Origin: CAYLZW01 sp964388085
GTDB lineage: Bacteria > Myxococcota > UBA727 > CAYLZW01
Direction: 5' to 3'
Length of the DNA: 5,955 nucleotides
Assembly (NCBI GenBank): GCA_964388085.1
Contig: CAYLZW010000340.1
Coordinates: 1 to 5,955 of the forward strand
The notes below the pieces were generated by a model that saw nothing but the letters and a program-made list of their open reading frames with translations, was not told the DNA's origin and did not search any database. The position numbers and the translations under genes are program-made. Shown one piece after another: positions 1 to 5,644 of this stretch (positions within the stretch are counted from its first letter, which is position 1; each line of letters opens with the position of its first letter).

Positions 1-1454
1 CTGACAGGTTTCCCGAGGCCCTCACGTTCGACGACGTCTCCCTCGTGCCGCGCCACTCCGAGGTGTTGCCGCACGAGGTGGACACGACGACGACGCTCGG
101 CCGCGGCGTGGTGCTGAAGGTGCCGATGCTGTCCGCCGCCATGGACACCGTCACCGAGGCGGAGACCGCCATCGCCATGGCGCAGGCCGGCGGGCTCGGC
201 GTGCTGCACAAGAACATGCCGCCGGCCGCGCAGGCCGACATGGTGAAGCGCGTCAAGAAGTACGAGGCCGGCGTCGTGCGCGACCCGTTCACGCTGCCGC
301 CGAACGCGCCCGTGGCCGAGGCCTTCGCGCTCATGGAGCGCCACGGCGTCAGCGGCTTCCCCGTCGTCGAGGGGGACCGCCTCGTCGGCATCGTCACCCA
401 GCGCGATCTCCGCCTCGCGAGCGATCGCGCGGCGCCGGTGTCGACGCTGATGACCAAAGAGCTGGTCACCGCCGGCGACGACGTCTCGCGCGAGGAGAGC
501 CTGCGCCTCCTGCACGAGCACCGCATCGAGAAGCTGCTGCTCGTCGACCAGAGCGGACGGCTGCGCGGCCTCATCACCATCAAGGACCTGCAGAACGTCG
601 ACGACTACCCGAACGCGGCGCGCGACAGCCTCGGGCGCCTGCTCACCGCGGCAGCCGTCGGGCCCGGCGCGGATCTCGTGGCGCGTGCGGAGGCGCTGGT
701 CGGCGCCGGGGTCGACGTCATCGTCGTCGACACCGCGCACGGCCACTCGAAGGGCGTGCTCGACGCCGTGCGCTGGCTGCGCAAGTCCTGGCCCGAGGTC
801 GTCATCGTGGCGGGCAACATCGCCTCGGCGGAGGCGGCGCAGGACCTCGCCGCGGCCGGCGCCGACTGCGTGAAGGTGGGCATCGGCCCGGGCTCCATCT
901 GCACCACGCGCGTCGTCGCCGGCGTCGGTGTCCCGCAGATCAGCGCCGTCATGGAGGTGAGCGCGGCCGCCCGCAAGCTCGGCCTCACCAGCATCGCCGA
1001 CGGCGGCGTCAAGTACTCCGGTGACGTCGTCAAGGCGCTCGCCGCCGGCGCCGACATGGTGATGGTCGGCTCCCTGCTCGCGGGGACGCACGAGGCGCCG
1101 GGCGAGGTCGTGCTCTTCCAGGGGCGCTCGTTCAAGGTCTACCGCGGCATGGGCAGCCTCGGCGCCATGGAGCAAGGCAGCGCCGACCGCTACGGCCAGG
1201 CGGGCGTGAACGACACGCGCAAGCTCGTCCCCGAAGGCATCGAGGGCCGCGTCCCCTACCGCGGTCCCCTCGCGGCCACCCTCTACCAGCTCGCCGGCGG
1301 CCTCCGCTCCGGCATGGGGTACCTCGGGGCGCCGACCCTGAAGGACCTGCGCGAGCGCGCGCGCTTCGTGCGGGTCACGGCCGCGGGCCTCCGGGAGAGC
1401 CACGTGCACGACGTCATCATCACGAAGGAAGCGCCGAACTACCGGGCGGATTGA
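1..1454 (+). CDS. guaB: IMP dehydrogenase, 5'-partial
   Basis: Cytosolic enzyme oxidising IMP to XMP with NAD+, the first committed step to GMP. The first complete codon is at position 3 and reads DRFPEALTFDDVSLVP, the usual IMPDH N-terminus. Compared with the E. coli protein as I recall it, only about one to three residues are missing to the left. The GTG at 45 would remove the conserved TFDDV segment and is rejected as the start. Counting from the codon at 3: paired CBS domains at about residues 95-200, DTAHGHS at 243-249, the catalytic-loop motif GPGSICTTR with Cys300 (codon 900-902), and the flap RGMGSLGAMEQGSADRYGQ with Arg396 (codon 1188-1190). The Cys-to-Arg spacing of 96 residues equals that of E. 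coli Cys305/Arg401. The C-terminus HDVIITKEAPNYR is typical. The 483 residues visible match the family length of about 488. The CBS domains are the known nucleotide-sensing module of the family. Identification is secure. Confidence 0.98.
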   Translation, partial: DRFPEALTFDDVSLVPRHSEVLPHEVDTTTTLGRGVVLKVPMLSAAMDTVTEAETAIAMAQAGGLGVLHKNMPPAAQADMVKRVKKYEAGVVRDPFTLPPNAPVAEAFALMERHGVSGFPVVEGDRLVGIVTQRDLRLASDRAAPVSTLMTKELVTAGDDVSREESLRLLHEHRIEKLLLVDQSGRLRGLITIKDLQNVDDYPNAARDSLGRLLTAAAVGPGADLVARAEALVGAGVDVIVVDTAHGHSKGVLDAVRWLRKSWPEVVIVAGNIASAEAAQDLAAAGADCVKVGIGPGSICTTRVVAGVGVPQISAVMEVSAAARKLGLTSIADGGVKYSGDVVKALAAGADMVMVGSLLAGTHEAPGEVVLFQGRSFKVYRGMGSLGAMEQGSADRYGQAGVNDTRKLVPEGIEGRVPYRGPLAATLYQLAGGLRSGMGYLGAPTLKDLRERARFVRVTAAGLRESHVHDVIITKEAPNYRAD

Positions 1455-1472
1455 CGCGCTCGCGCCGTGCGC

Positions 1473-1493
1473 GGCCTTTGCGTGAAAGAGGCC
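1473..1493 (+). terminator. weak hairpin after guaB, no T-tract
   Basis: GGCCTTT at 1473-1479 can pair with AGAGGCC at 1487-1493 (one G-T wobble) around a 7-base loop, 18 bases after the guaB stop. No run of T follows, so it is not a classical intrinsic terminator. It may be a pause or Rho-assisted site, a processing barrier, or chance in GC-rich DNA. Confidence 0.25.
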
Positions 1494-1527
1494 ACGGACC
1501 CCGCCGTGACGCGGATCTCCACCGCCC

Positions 1528-1558
1528 GGAACAATCGCCCCAGGGCCGCTGTCATACT
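1528..1558 (+). promoter_or_regulatory. possible promoter of the AgmX-like gene
   Basis: GGAAC at 1528-1532 is followed 18 bases later by GTC at 1551-1553, resembling the GGAAC...GTC/GTT pattern of extracytoplasmic-function sigma promoters. Read as a housekeeping promoter, CATACT at 1553-1558 matches four of six -10 positions but has a poor -35. Either reading would place the transcription start within about 10 bases of the ATG at 1567, giving a very short leader, which agrees with the lack of a Shine-Dalgarno sequence there. The call rests on short motifs only. Confidence 0.22.
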
Positions 1559-1566
1559 GGACCGGC

Positions 1567-2841
1567 ATGGTCAGCCACGCGGCCCCCGACGCTCCTGTCC
1601 TGCGCCTCACGGTGCTGTGGCGGCAGGTCGTGGTCGACTCGTTCGCCGTCCGCATCGGGCAGGTGGCGACGCAGGAGCTTCGTGGCGGCGGCAGCCTGAA
1701 GGCCGAGTGGGACGCGGGCGACGGGCTGCTGGTCCTCACGCTCGACGGCGCTGACATCGTCGAGGTCGCCCCCGGGGGCGAGGCCGAGCTCGGCGGCTTT
1801 TGGGTCCGCTGCCGGTACGACGAGATCCAGCCGCGAGCGATCCGGCCGCTGTTCTTCGACGGCCGCTGGGTGCACGCGCTGGTGGCCGCGGCGGCGTTCC
1901 AGTTCTGCCTCGTCAGCGCGCTCCTGCTCGCGCCCGCGCCGGTCCGCGATCCGGAGCCGGGTGCCGGCCTCACCATGGCGGACGTCGAGCGCTTCCTGGC
2001 CGTCCCCGCCGGGGGAGCGCCGCGCGAGGGGAGGGCGACCTTCGCGCCGACGGGAGAGCGCCCGCTCGAGGGCGAGCGCATCTCGCACGAGCGGCCGCCG
2101 CTCGAGGTCGCGGCACACGACGTCCCGACCGTCACCTGGAGCACGACGCCCGCGTTTCTCACGGACTCCCTGACGACGCTGCTCGGCGACCGGGGCGCCC
2201 GCAGCGAGCTCGCGCGCACCCTCGGCGAGGACGCCCTCGCCACCGCCCGCAGCGAGCAGGCCTCGGCCGGCGTCGGCGGGCTGCTCAGCCCCCGGCCGCT
2301 CATCGAGCCGGGCGCCGGCAACGGCACCGTGGGCATCGGCGAGTCCCAGACGCAGAAGATCCTCGACGCCAACGACCGCCGCCTGGAGAAGAAGCTGGAG
2401 GCGAAGGCGAAGCCGCGGTTGAAGCGCCCGCTGCCGAAACAGCAGCGGCTCTTCCCGGTGCAGACGACGAGCGTGCCCGAAGGCGACGTCAACGCCGGCG
2501 AGAACATCGACCCCATCGTGAAGGACTTCCTCGCCCTCAGGGTGCGCGAGCACAAAAACAGCATCCGCTACTGCTACGAGACCTTCGGCCTGGCGGCGGA
2601 TCCGACGCGGAGCGGCCGGCTCGTCCTCGAGCTCACCCTGCTGCCGAACGGGCACGTCACCGACGTCGAGGCCACCGTCGATGGCCGCGGGCTCGATCCC
2701 GTGGCCACCTGCGTCGAGGAGCAGGCCAGCCAGTGGTTCCTCGGCGACGTGCTGCCCGACAAAGCGAAGCGCCTGCGCTTCCCCTTCACCCTCTGTCCGA
2801 AGAGCACGTCGCGCCACGTGGTGTTCTGCACGGAGCCCTGA
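1567..2841 (+). CDS. AgmX/PglI C-terminal-domain (TonB-like) membrane protein
   Basis: 424-residue protein, predicted single-pass inner-membrane. Residues 1 to about 100 are rich in alternating hydrophobic residues and lack a signal peptide, suggesting a cytoplasmic beta-sandwich (possibly FHA-like; not proven). A hydrophobic span lies at about 102-124. Residues 125-310 are Pro/Ala/Glu-rich and probably a periplasmic linker, with a charged stretch near 271-290 (RRLEKKLEAKAKPRLKR). Residues about 315-410 fit the AgmX/PglI C-terminal domain: IDPIVKDFLALRVREHKNSIRYCYE, then a G-R-L-V-L-E-L-T-L-L-P-N-G-H-V strand, Cys382, and a closing RLRFPFTL. Related proteins with this TonB-like tail act in myxobacterial gliding or envelope machinery, but the partner of this one is unknown. 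Cys336, 382, 410 and 421 could form disulfides. The ATG at 1567 has no clear Shine-Dalgarno. The gene is co-directional with guaB (112-base gap) and guaA (115-base gap). Family assignment is fairly sure, function is not. Confidence 0.85.
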   Translation: MVSHAAPDAPVLRLTVLWRQVVVDSFAVRIGQVATQELRGGGSLKAEWDAGDGLLVLTLDGADIVEVAPGGEAELGGFWVRCRYDEIQPRAIRPLFFDGRWVHALVAAAAFQFCLVSALLLAPAPVRDPEPGAGLTMADVERFLAVPAGGAPREGRATFAPTGERPLEGERISHERPPLEVAAHDVPTVTWSTTPAFLTDSLTTLLGDRGARSELARTLGEDALATARSEQASAGVGGLLSPRPLIEPGAGNGTVGIGESQTQKILDANDRRLEKKLEAKAKPRLKRPLPKQQRLFPVQTTSVPEGDVNAGENIDPIVKDFLALRVREHKNSIRYCYETFGLAADPTRSGRLVLELTLLPNGHVTDVEATVDGRGLDPVATCVEEQASQWFLGDVLPDKAKRLRFPFTLCPKSTSRHVVFCTEP

Positions 2842-2846
2842 CCTGT

Positions 2847-2860
2847 CGCTCGCGCGAGCG
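2847..2860. repeat. 14-bp GC palindrome after the AgmX-like gene
   Basis: CGCTCGCGCGAGCG is a perfect 14-bp palindrome starting five bases after the stop at 2839-2841. As RNA it gives a 5-bp stem with a GCGC loop and no T-tract. It could be a weak transcription or processing barrier, or chance in this base composition. Confidence 0.35.
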
Positions 2861-2897
2861 CGACGCGATCGGCCCTCGGGAGATTCCCTTTCCGTGC

Positions 2898-2950
2898 GCC
2901 CCTGACGACGTTAAGTCATCGGTTCTTCTCGGCGCGAAGGCGTCAGGGGC
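2898..2950 (+). promoter_or_regulatory. inverted repeat sequestering the guaA Shine-Dalgarno
   Basis: GCCCCTGACG at 2898-2907 and CGTCAGGGGC at 2941-2950 are perfect 10-bp inverted copies (eight G-C pairs). The right arm contains AGGGG at 2945-2949, the only good Shine-Dalgarno for the guaA ATG at 2957 (7-base spacing). Inside the 33-base loop a smaller hairpin, CTTC 2925-2928 with GAAG 2936-2939, abuts the right arm. A weak competing pairing exists between TGAC 2903-2906 and GTCA 2915-2918. The arrangement is what a translational on/off leader would look like. A DNA operator is less natural with arms 33 bases apart. No known riboswitch consensus was recognised. Confidence 0.5.
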
Positions 2951-2956
2951 AACTGC

Positions 2957-4516
2957 ATGACCGAGCGCAACGGCCGCGTCCTCATCCTCGACTTCGGCAG
3001 CCAGACGACGCAGCTCATCGCCCGCCGCGTGCGCGAGCTCGCCGTGTATTGCGAGATCCTGCCGTGCACGGCGAGCGCCGAGCGCATCCGCGCGTTCGAT
3101 CCGGGCGCCGTCATCCTCTCCGGCGGCCCCGCGAGCGTACACGGCGTCTCCCCGCCCAAGGCCGACGACGCCGTCTGGGAGCTCGACGTGCCCGTGCTCG
3201 GCATCTGCTACGGCATGCAGCTCATGGTCGAGCGCGCGGGCGGCCGCGTCCGTCCGGCCGAGAAGCGCGAGTTCGGCCACGCGCTCCTGCGCCACCAAAA
3301 GCCCACGGCGCTCCTCGACGGCATCAGCGATCCCTCGACCGTGTGGATGAGCCACGGCGACCAGGTCGAAGCGCTGCCGAGCACGTTCGAGCGCGTGGCC
3401 TCGTCCGAGACCTGTCCCGAGGCCGTCGTGCAGTCCACCGAGCGCTCGTGGTGCGGCGTGCAATTCCATCCGGAGGTCGTCCACACCAAAGAGGGGACGC
3501 GCTTTCTCGGCAACTTCCTCTTCGGCATGGCGGGGCTCGAGGCGGACTGGCGCATGGGCTCCTACGTCGACGAGAAGACCGCGGCCATCCGCCAGCAGGT
3601 CGGCGACGGGCACGTCATCATGGGCCTCAGCGGCGGGGTCGACTCCTCGGTGGCGGCGGCGCTCATCCACCGCGCCATCGGCGATCAATTGCACTGCGTG
3701 TACGTCGACCACGGGCTCGGACGCGCGGGCGAGCGAGAGCAGGTGGAGGCGTTGTTCGCCGGCGCCTTCCACATCGATCTTCACGTAGCGGACGCGTCCG
3801 CGCGCTTCCTCGCCGCGCTCGCCGGCGTGAAGGATCCGGAGCTGAAGCGAAAGGCCATCGGCCGCACCTTCATCGAGGTGTTCGAGGAGGAGGCGAAGAA
3901 GATCGAGGGCGCCCGCTTCTTGGGGCAGGGCACGCTCTACCCCGACGTCATCGAGAGCGTCTCCTTCCACGGCGGCCCGAGCGCGGTCATCAAGAGCCAC
4001 CACAACGTGGGCGGCCTGCCCGAGCGCATGAACCTCGAGCTGGTCGAGCCCCTCCGCGAGCTGTTCAAGGATGAGGTGAGGAAGCTCGGCGAAGAGCTCG
4101 ATTTACCTTACAATGTCATTCACCGGCAGCCGTTCCCCGGGCCGGGCCTCGCCATCCGCATCATCGGCGACGTCACCGGCGAGCGCCTCACGGTGCTGCG
4201 CAAGGCGGACGCGATCGTGCGCGACGAGATCGACGCCGCCCTCGCCGACGGCCGCATCGATCGACCGCTCTGGCAGTGGTTCGCGGTGCTGTTGCCGGTG
4301 CAGTCGGTGGGCGTCATGGGCGACGCGCGCACGTACGAGGACACCATCTGTGTCCGCTGTGTAGAGAGCGTGGACGGCATGACGGCCGACTGGGCCTATC
4401 TGCCCGAGGGCGTGCTCGGGCGCGTCGCCAATCGCGTGATCAATGAGGTCCGCGGCGTAAACCGCTGCGTCTACGACATCTCCTCGAAGCCACCCGCCAC
4501 CATCGAGTGGGAGTGA
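2957..4516 (+). CDS. guaA: GMP synthase (glutamine-hydrolysing)
   Basis: 519-residue cytosolic enzyme aminating XMP to GMP with glutamine and ATP, the step after GuaB. The N-terminal class I glutamine amidotransferase domain (about 7-195) starts with ILDFGSQTTQLIARRVREL and has the nucleophile in GICYGMQ (Cys84) and the His171/Glu173 pair in GVQFHPEV. The ATP pyrophosphatase domain has its P-loop SGGVDSS at 225-231, then FLGQGTLYPDVIES (321-334) and IKSHHNVGGLPE (345-356, with the conserved Lys). The C-terminal dimerisation domain holds RQPFPGPGLAIRIIGDVTGERL and ends SSKPPATIEWE, as expected. Length is close to the usual 515-525. The motif commonly written DNGLLR reads DHGLGR here (251-256), a small departure. 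The ATG is supported by AGGGG 7 bases upstream, which lies in an inverted repeat. An AT-rich patch at 4100-4120 includes a TTA leucine codon, unusual in this GC-rich gene. Confidence 0.98.
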   Translation: MTERNGRVLILDFGSQTTQLIARRVRELAVYCEILPCTASAERIRAFDPGAVILSGGPASVHGVSPPKADDAVWELDVPVLGICYGMQLMVERAGGRVRPAEKREFGHALLRHQKPTALLDGISDPSTVWMSHGDQVEALPSTFERVASSETCPEAVVQSTERSWCGVQFHPEVVHTKEGTRFLGNFLFGMAGLEADWRMGSYVDEKTAAIRQQVGDGHVIMGLSGGVDSSVAAALIHRAIGDQLHCVYVDHGLGRAGEREQVEALFAGAFHIDLHVADASARFLAALAGVKDPELKRKAIGRTFIEVFEEEAKKIEGARFLGQGTLYPDVIESVSFHGGPSAVIKSHHNVGGLPERMNLELVEPLRELFKDEVRKLGEELDLPYNVIHRQPFPGPGLAIRIIGDVTGERLTVLRKADAIVRDEIDAALADGRIDRPLWQWFAVLLPVQSVGVMGDARTYEDTICVRCVESVDGMTADWAYLPEGVLGRVANRVINEVRGVNRCVYDISSKPPATIEWE

Positions 4517-4521
4517 GCCCG

Positions 4522-4567
4522 CGCGGCGAGCGAGAGGCGCCTCGAGAGGCGACCTTCGCTCGCCGCG
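4522..4567. terminator. nested inverted repeat between convergent genes
   Basis: CGCGGCGAGCGA at 4522-4533 and TCGCTCGCCGCG at 4556-4567 are perfect 12-bp inverted copies. A second hairpin is nested inside (CGCCT 4538-4542 with AGGCG 4547-4551). The element starts five bases after the guaA stop and ends 12 bases from the stop of the convergent 44-residue gene, so it is placed to end transcription from both sides. Neither side has a T-tract, so it is not a textbook intrinsic terminator. It probably works as a strong structural barrier, with Rho, or protects RNA 3' ends. Confidence 0.6.
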
Positions 4568-4579
4568 AGAGCCGGGGCG

Positions 4580-4714
4580 TCAGTTCTGCCCGAGGAGGAT
4601 GAGCAGCACGAACAGCCCCACGGCGAAGACGCCGAGCATCACCGGCATGGTGATGAGCGGCTTCTTCTGCGTATCGTCCGAGAGCGGTCCCTTCGATTCC
4701 GGCGTTGTGTCCAT
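4580..4714 (-). CDS. 44-residue single-span membrane microprotein
   Basis: ATG at 4714-4712 to TGA at 4582-4580 on the minus strand, 44 residues, no family recognised. Residues 1-20 are polar (MDTTPESKGPLSDDTQKKPL). Residues about 21-41 are one strongly hydrophobic helix (ITMPVMLGVFAVGLFVLLILL), followed by GQN. Lys17 and Lys18 just before the helix favour an N-in orientation in the inner membrane. Coding support: only 4 of 44 codons end in A or T by my count, and GGGGA lies 5 bases upstream of the ATG as a plausible ribosome binding site. It converges on guaA across a strong inverted repeat and lies 75 bases downstream of the secreted-protein gene on the same strand, so the two may be co-transcribed. 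Role unknown; subunit or regulator of a membrane complex would be a guess. Confidence 0.65.
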   Translation of the reverse strand: MDTTPESKGPLSDDTQKKPLITMPVMLGVFAVGLFVLLILLGQN

Positions 4715-4746
4715 ACGAGTCCCCAGAGGGCGCTTTGGCAGCGTCC

Positions 4747-4761
4747 TCGAAAGCGTTTCGA
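4747..4761. repeat. short hairpin between the two minus-strand genes
   Basis: TCGAAA at 4747-4752 pairs with TTTCGA at 4756-4761 around GCG. It lies in the leader of the 44-residue gene. The three-base loop and AT-rich stem make it weak, and no T-tract follows on either strand. Confidence 0.25.
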
Positions 4762-4782
4762 AGCCTTTGAGTCGGGTGGGGA

Positions 4783-4799
4783 GAGGGGCTCAGCCCCTC
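4783..4799 (-). terminator. hairpin overlapping the stop of the secreted-protein gene
   Basis: GAGGGGCT at 4783-4790 and AGCCCCTC at 4792-4799 are perfect inverted copies around one base, folding into a stem of six or more G-C-rich pairs. The TGA stop of the minus-strand gene (4792-4790) falls in the loop. The sequence after it on the minus strand is C-rich rather than T-rich, so termination would be weak. It may attenuate or stabilise the upstream part of a two-gene message. Confidence 0.4.
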
Positions 4800-5131
4800 G
4801 GACAGGGACCCGCGCGCGTCGGGTGGCTCGGGAAGCACAAGAGCGCGGCCGGGAGCACGGAGCCAAGGGGCGCACCGGCCGAGTCGCGCGGGACCGAGGT
4901 GATCGGCGTGGCGGGCGCGAGGTGTAGGGCGTCCCGCGATCGATCGGCGGGCGTGTCCGGCGACAGCCCCGCCTGCAGCTTCAAGAGCGATGGCTTGACG
5001 AGGGCGACGTCGCCGAGCGTGTGCTTGCCGCTCGACAGGACGGGCGTACCGGGCGCCCCCCCGGTGAGGGCGACAGCCCCGCCGCTCACCGTGAGGCACA
5101 GCGCGACCAGAAGGGCTGTCAGAAGGCGCAC
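4790..5131 (-). CDS. small exported protein, unknown function
   Basis: 113 residues from a GTG at 5131-5129. The N-terminus MRLLTALLVALCLTVSGGAVALT is a good Sec signal peptide: one Arg, a hydrophobic core and an AVA site with cleavage likely after residue 21. No lipobox is clear (Cys12 is inside the core). The mature part is about 92 residues, rich in Pro, Ala, Leu and Ser, with no recognised domain. It has two late cysteines (CFPS, GPCPRG) that could form a disulfide. Coding support is good: only 13 of 113 codons end in A or T by hand count. The start has no well-spaced Shine-Dalgarno (GAGG is 12 bases away). The likely product is periplasmic or secreted. It probably precedes the 44-residue membrane gene in one transcription unit. 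No homologue recognised. Confidence 0.65.
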   Translation of the reverse strand: MRLLTALLVALCLTVSGGAVALTGGAPGTPVLSSGKHTLGDVALVKPSLLKLQAGLSPDTPADRSRDALHLAPATPITSVPRDSAGAPLGSVLPAALLCFPSHPTRAGPCPRG

Positions 5132-5136
5132 ACGGA

Positions 5137-5165
5137 CAGCTAGCCTCAGCCCGGCGGCCGGTCAA
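5137..5165 (-). promoter_or_regulatory. possible promoter of the exported-protein gene, leaderless
   Basis: On the minus strand TTGACC (5165-5160) matches five of six -35 positions. A 17-base spacer leads to TAGCTG (5142-5137), which keeps only the TA of the -10. The GTG start begins five bases beyond, about where transcription would start, so the message may be leaderless. The -10 is poor, so confidence is low. Confidence 0.3.
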
Positions 5166-5353
5166 CAAGCGCCGCCAACCGCTCACGGATCCGAAAGAAT
5201 CCACCGATCCGCTCGGCCGGTGAATACGCACCAGCGCGCCCGCGTCCGTGCCCTGCTGCAGCGTCCCCGCCAAACCGTCGGGCCAGGCTGGAGCGAGGAG
5301 GAAGTCGTGACGAGCCGCGCACCGGTGATCCCAGACACTGGCTGCTCCTCACG

Positions 5354-5451
5354 CCTTCGTGGTCCTTTGTCATCCAATGAACAGCTCGACGAAGGATCAT
5401 CGCGCGCACGCAGGGTCTCATCGGGAGGCTTACAGAGAGCTTCCCTTTTTT
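5354..5451 (+). ncRNA. candidate small RNA or leader, 3' part
   Basis: CCTTCGT at 5354-5360 and ACGAAGG at 5389-5395 are perfect inverted copies. Between them a second stem fits: TGTCAT 5368-5373 with ATGA 5377-5380 and CA 5382-5383, one A bulged. After 27 bases comes a complete intrinsic terminator. Two structured elements ending in a terminator, with no + strand gene upstream, is the outline of a small RNA or of an attenuated leader for the gene at 5652. The 5' end cannot be placed, because no promoter matches well, and the RNA may begin well before 5354. The family is not recognised. Confidence 0.3.
5423..5451 (+). terminator. canonical intrinsic terminator with no + gene upstream
   Basis: GGGAGGCT at 5423-5430 pairs with AGCTTCCC at 5438-5445 (eight pairs, one G-T) around a 7-base loop, followed directly by six T at 5446-5451. 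It works only for rightward transcription, since the minus strand has no T-tract after the stem. The nearest upstream + strand gene is guaA, over 900 bases away and behind two minus-strand genes, so it most likely ends an unannotated RNA or acts in the leader of the gene at 5652. Confidence 0.75.
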
Positions 5452-5639
5452 CCGCACACGGGATGGCGCTAGCTTCGCCCGACTTCTGTGAGCGGACCGG
5501 CTGGTCCACGAATTCCCGTAGGGCTTGCCCGAAGGAACGAAGGCTCATCTCGCACCGTGCCCCGAGCAGCAACGCTCCCGGCGCACCCCCTAGAAGGCCG
5601 CCACTGTTGTCCTTCTCGTACACACGGCAGATTCGGGTT

Positions 5640-5644
5640 GGAGG
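5640..5644 (+). promoter_or_regulatory. strong Shine-Dalgarno of the LPP20-like gene
   Basis: GGAGG ends 7 bases before the ATG at 5652, ideal spacing. It decides the start in a frame that stays open for more than 300 bases further upstream. Confidence 0.85.

Noticed and set aside
605..1135. 176-residue open frame on the minus strand opposite guaB
   Set aside because: Lies entirely over conserved guaB coding sequence and has low-complexity Ser/Thr/Pro/Ala composition.
45..1454. GTG at 45 as the start of guaB
   Set aside because: The same frame continues to the left edge with the conserved EALTFDDV segment, so the gene begins outside the window.
1552..2817. 421-residue open frame on the minus strand opposite the AgmX-like gene
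   Set aside because: It is antisense over the full length of a + strand gene with a recognisable domain and membrane span. The translation is low-complexity Arg/Ala/Glu/Gly/Leu, as expected of a GC-rich shadow frame.
2911..2956. Standard sigma-70 promoter directly before guaA
   Set aside because: No pair of boxes with acceptable match and spacing was found.
1800..2960. 386-residue + strand frame overlapping the AgmX-like gene and its 3' gap
   Set aside because: Arg/Pro/Ala/Gly-rich shadow frame that overlaps the start of guaA.
2786..4003. 405-residue open frame on the minus strand opposite guaA
   Set aside because: Shadow of guaA; the composition is dominated by Ala, Arg, Val, Asp and His with no recognisable motif.
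4440..5273. 277-residue minus-strand frame across the two small genes
   Set aside because: Overlaps the end of guaA and both better-supported small genes in other frames. The composition is Arg-rich without motif, and it contains the bidirectional inverted repeat.
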